Source: CAYMRB01 sp964392615
Lineage (GTDB): Bacteria > Planctomycetota > UBA8108
NCBI GenBank assembly: GCA_964392615.1
Contig: CAYMRB010000207.1
Coordinates: forward strand, 1 to 17,032
Reading direction: 5' to 3'
Length of the DNA stretch: 17,032 nt
In this document: positions 14,403-17,032 of the stretch, in pieces
How the letters are laid out: the number at the start of each line of letters is the position of its first letter
Numbering within the stretch: position 1 is the stretch's first letter
The notes under the pieces: generated by a model
Told to the model about the DNA's origin: nothing
The model's input: the letters and a program-made list of their open reading frames with translations, nothing else
Databases searched by the model: none
Program-made: the position numbers and the translations under genes

Positions 14403-16439
14403 TCACTCCACCTCCCACCGCTCGTCGAAGATCCCCGCGCGCAGGATCTCGGGCACGACCGCCGTCTTGCCGCTCTTCTCGTCCTTCTTGGCAGCGAGTT
14501 GGATGATCGCCCAATCGCCAAGGCGCGGGAAGAGGAGCGCGTTCGTGCCGCGGAAGTCCTCCTCCGCGAACGTGTGCCCGCTGTTGACCACGACGTAGCG
14601 GTGCGGGTTGAACGGATTCGGGTAGATCAGCACCGGGACGTGATTGGCAGCGCTGACGGCGTCGCCTCCGAGGTCGACGCTCAGCGGCGTCCACTCGAGC
14701 GGCAGACCCAAGAGCACTTTCGCCAGGACCGAGTTGCTGTCCGGGTCGCCGAAGAGGATCAGGTGATGGTCGCGCATGTCGCGCGCCGTGACTGCCGTGT
14801 CGTCCTTGATCGGGATCTCGCCGCGCATCCACTTCGCGAACTCGCGCTCGAAGCGGTCGAGCTCGGCCATCGTGTGCTCGCCGACCAACGAGTTGCGCGA
14901 TCTTCCCGTCGGACGGACGCACAGGAACGCATCGGTGAACGCGTCGTCGATCGGCCCCTGCAAGCCGGGCTGCTTACGAAGCCCCTCGCGCCGTCGTCGC
15001 TTGCCGCGTTGTGGCGGCGGTTCCGTCCGCCAGCCTTTCTGCGCCTTCACGAGCGTGAATCGAGCGTCGGCCCTGACCCTCGGCGCGTCGCGCAGCACGG
15101 CACCGTCGATCTCGATCGACCGGGCCGGCCCCGGTGTGACGATGCGGAGCCGCGAAACGTTACTGGTCCGGATCGTGATGCGCTCGTTCGCACGATCGTA
15201 GACCGCGTCGACATCGGTGCGCTCGTAGTGCCTCCCGAGCCCCTCGACCGTGATCCAGCCGCAGCGCGCGTACCGCGTCGTCCACGTGACGAACCGCACG
15301 TGGTCCGCCCGCGGCTGGGTCGGATCGGCCGCTTGCTCGGCGACGAAGGCCTCGGAACGCGCGCGGCTCTTCGGATGCCAGCTGTGGCCGGTCTTCGGCC
15401 CGACGAGGAACAGCGCACGAACGCCCGGCTCGCGCTTCAGCGGCGTCTGCGCGAGCTGCCAATCCAGCCCGTCGCGCACGAATCGTACGCCCTCTTGCTC
15501 CAATCGCTCGCGCACATTGACCGACGCCTGAAGCTGCCTGTCGTTCTCGCCGCCGTAGCCGACGATCGGCACGTTGAACGCATTGGCCGCCCAATCGGCC
15601 GCATCGTAGACGTAGAGCGCCCGCCGTTGCCAGGCGGGAAGGATGCCCAGGCCTGCGTACTGCAGCGTCTCGGTGAAACCTGCGCCGGCCTCGACGGCGA
15701 CCCAGACGTCGGGGTGATGGAGTCCGAGGTGCCACGCGCCGGCGCCACCCATCGAGAATCCGCGTAGCACCACGCGCTTCGGGTCGATCTTGTATCGCGC
15801 CTTGACCGATGCCAGCGCCTCGAACACGTCGGTCTCGCCGGCCCAACGATACGCGTTGTTCATGCGGCCGAAGACGTGAAGCTCGATGGCGTCACCAGCG
15901 ATCGGCTCAGTTGCGCCATCGGCGAATCGCATCAGAAACTCCACCTCGTTGAGCTTCGCGTTGCGACCGTGCAGGACGACGTCGAGGCGCGCGGGATCGG
16001 AGCCGTCGTAGCTCGACGGGATGATCAGGCCGTAGGGCTGCACGCTGCGGTCGACGCGCGAACGGTACGCTCGCGCCACTCGTCCCGTCGTGCTCGCCCA
16101 CGGCGCCTTGCCGTCAGCGAGTCGAGCGGCGCGCTCGAGGCCGGCGTCGAGGACAGCGTGCGCCTTGTCGACCCAGCTCCGATCGAAGAACTCCTCGCGG
16201 AAGCGCAGCAGCCACGCCACGGCCTTGTGATGCGCTTCGACGTCGACGACGCACTCGCGCTGGAGACTCGCCCCGCGGCGAGCGGTGACGAGCGCCTCGC
16301 TGAGTTGGGCGAGCTTCGCCTCGAGCGCTGCGGTCTCGGCTGCCGTGGGCTCGTACGAATCGGGAAACGGCGCAGCGTTCGCGACTGTGGCGACGAGGAC
16401 CGTGACGAGGGCGATGAGGAGCAACCGTGCGGAGTTCAT
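14403..16439 (-). CDS. Exported alpha/beta hydrolase, prolyl-oligopeptidase-like
   Basis: This 678-residue protein has the signal peptide 'LLLIALVTVLVATVANA', cleaved near residue 22. After a helical N-terminal segment (about 30-115), an alpha/beta hydrolase domain runs from about 125 to 360. 'LRGFSMGGAGAW' gives nucleophile S229 in GxSxG. D300 ('GENDRQ') and H352 ('GHSWHP') are candidates for the rest of the triad. A basic stretch, 'RGKRRRREGLRK' (478-489), precedes a C-terminal domain with 'GLQGPIDDAF', 'ILFGDPDSNS' and 'YPNPFNPHRYVVVNSG'. I associate this architecture with planctomycete proteins annotated as prolyl oligopeptidase family. No strong ribosome site precedes the ATG, which lies 37 bp after the NIPSNAP stop, so translation may depend on the upstream gene. 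The substrate could be a peptide or an ester; the sequence does not decide. Confidence 0.82.
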   Translation of the reverse strand: MNSARLLLIALVTVLVATVANAAPFPDSYEPTAAETAALEAKLAQLSEALVTARRGASLQRECVVDVEAHHKAVAWLLRFREEFFDRSWVDKAHAVLDAGLERAARLADGKAPWASTTGRVARAYRSRVDRSVQPYGLIIPSSYDGSDPARLDVVLHGRNAKLNEVEFLMRFADGATEPIAGDAIELHVFGRMNNAYRWAGETDVFEALASVKARYKIDPKRVVLRGFSMGGAGAWHLGLHHPDVWVAVEAGAGFTETLQYAGLGILPAWQRRALYVYDAADWAANAFNVPIVGYGGENDRQLQASVNVRERLEQEGVRFVRDGLDWQLAQTPLKREPGVRALFLVGPKTGHSWHPKSRARSEAFVAEQAADPTQPRADHVRFVTWTTRYARCGWITVEGLGRHYERTDVDAVYDRANERITIRTSNVSRLRIVTPGPARSIEIDGAVLRDAPRVRADARFTLVKAQKGWRTEPPPQRGKRRRREGLRKQPGLQGPIDDAFTDAFLCVRPTGRSRNSLVGEHTMAELDRFEREFAKWMRGEIPIKDDTAVTARDMRDHHLILFGDPDSNSVLAKVLLGLPLEWTPLSVDLGGDAVSAANHVPVLIYPNPFNPHRYVVVNSGHTFAEEDFRGTNALLFPRLGDWAIIQLAAKKDEKSGKTAVVPEILRAGIFDERWEVE

Positions 16440-16476
16440 TCGATCGGATTCGGTGCGTTCGTTGGAGCGATTCGGC

Positions 16477-16923
16477 TCAGCGGATCGGCGAGAAGTCCGT
16501 CGGCGTCAGGAACTGGCTCTCGACGCCGGTGACGACCGGCCCATCCTTCTTCGACTCGGCCCACACCCGCTGCCACTCTTTGTCCGCCATGAACGCCTTC
16601 CAGGACTTCGCGCGCGCCTCGAGGCTCGGGTACGCGAGGATGTAGACGAGAGTGTTCTCGGACTTCTTGCCATCCTTGTCCATCGGTGTCCAGTAACCGG
16701 TCAGCTGCATGCCGTGCTTCACGAACAGGTAGTTCGTGTGATTCCGGAACCGCGCGTGGAGCACGCCCAGTCGTCCCGGCGCCGTCGTGTACGTGCGCAT
16801 CTCGAAGACTTGTGCCGAGAGCCTCTCCTCGGCGGGTGCCGCACCCGTCGTTCCCTGCAGGACGATGGCCACGCCGACGACTGCCAAGAGGCACGCGAAG
16901 AGGAACGAGATCTTGCGACTCAT
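16477..16923 (-). CDS. Exported NIPSNAP-family protein
   Basis: This 148-residue protein has a signal peptide, 'ISFLFACLLAVVGVAIVL', followed by a single NIPSNAP-type ferredoxin-like domain. The diagnostic start 'VFEMRTYTTAPGRLGVLHAR' begins at about residue 39. 'YWTPMDKDGKKSENTLVYIL' and 'SLEARAKSWKAFMADKEW' are the expected central strand and helix, and 'VESQFLTPTDFSPI' closes the domain. The biochemical role of bacterial NIPSNAP proteins is not settled. Exported forms next to hydrolases are common in the lineage suggested here. GAGGAG (16932-16937) lies 8 nt before the ATG. It is the first gene of a probable two-gene unit with the hydrolase, driven by the promoter at 16999-17027. Confidence 0.88.
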   Translation of the reverse strand: MSRKISFLFACLLAVVGVAIVLQGTTGAAPAEERLSAQVFEMRTYTTAPGRLGVLHARFRNHTNYLFVKHGMQLTGYWTPMDKDGKKSENTLVYILAYPSLEARAKSWKAFMADKEWQRVWAESKKDGPVVTGVESQFLTPTDFSPIR

Positions 16924-16977
16924 GTCGATGTCTCCTCGAATGAGGGGCCGGGATCGGTCCGAATGAGAAAATACGAC

Positions 16978-16989
16978 GTCCGCGCGGAC
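16978..16989. promoter_or_regulatory. 12-bp palindrome just downstream of the NIPSNAP promoter
   Basis: GTCCGCGCGGAC is a perfect palindrome at about +4 to +15 relative to the start predicted near 16992. The position suits an operator or a small leader hairpin. The hexamer GGTCCG also appears at 16956-16961 and 17015-17020, and in reverse (CGGACC) at 16985-16990. That makes three copies about 29-30 bp apart. Confidence 0.4.
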
Positions 16990-16998
16990 CTCCCCCCC

Positions 16999-17027
16999 AT
17001 TAAACGATAGACGCGGTCCGGTAACAA
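16999..17027 (-). promoter_or_regulatory. Sigma70-type promoter of the NIPSNAP-hydrolase unit
   Basis: On the minus strand TTGTTA (17022-17027) and TTTAAT (16999-17004) are separated by 17 bp. Four of six and five of six bases match the consensus. A run of seven G follows directly (plus-strand C at 16992-16998) where transcription should begin. The leader would be about 70 nt long. Confidence 0.6.
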
Positions 17028-17032
17028 GCCGA

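Noticed and set aside
1..17032. tRNA, rRNA, CRISPR, insertion sequence or prophage
   Set aside because: I saw no cloverleaf-like sequence, regularly spaced identical repeats, transposase or integrase motifs, or phage genes on either strand.

Overview
The window is high-GC bacterial DNA in which every supportable gene lies on the minus strand. It reads right to left as four blocks, and there is no gene-free stretch longer than about 240 bases. The best lineage guess is Planctomycetota or a similar uncultured high-GC group. That guess rests on a secreted protein ending in paired dockerin-like repeats of the 'DxNxDxxxDxSDxVFTxxYL' type, on an exported NIPSNAP protein, on an exported alpha/beta hydrolase with a 'GLQGPIDDAF' C-terminal module, and on a UroD-like methyltransferase paired with a sodium:solute symporter. 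It is inference from family habit and no marker gene is present.

Block 1 (17032 to about 14400): a well-formed sigma70-type promoter drives an exported NIPSNAP protein and then an exported alpha/beta hydrolase. Block 2 (14291-10800): a 1163-residue secreted protein with a gluzincin-type zinc protease head (HELAH plus a distal EG), a CARDB-like domain, a cohesin-like domain and a C-terminal dockerin-like pair.

Block 3 (10735-3055) is the most coherent system: a heavy-metal RND efflux operon. A TTGTGA-N17-TATCAT promoter is overlapped by a 7+7 bp dyad. The order after it is: a 5'-end hairpin, a small exported protein with 18 histidines in 31 residues, a near-perfect 24-bp palindrome, a TolC-family outer-membrane lipoprotein, a periplasmic adaptor lipoprotein, an HME-RND pump and a histidine-containing lipoprotein. 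The last gene overlaps the pump by 4 bp. The likely working model is a trans-envelope pump flanked by two metal-binding proteins, one promoter-proximal and one distal. The metal is not determined. The methionine triad used by CusA for Cu(I)/Ag(I) is not seen, and the TM4 proton-relay motif differs from classical CzcA. A large stem-loop follows the last gene.

Block 4 (2964 to 1): a UroD/MtaA-family protein with the HxC...C zinc motif of corrinoid-type methyltransferases, followed 30 bp later by a sodium:solute symporter that runs off the left edge. The pairing suggests uptake and demethylation or breakdown of a small substrate that cannot be named from sequence. No tRNA, rRNA, CRISPR array, IS element or phage gene was recognised.
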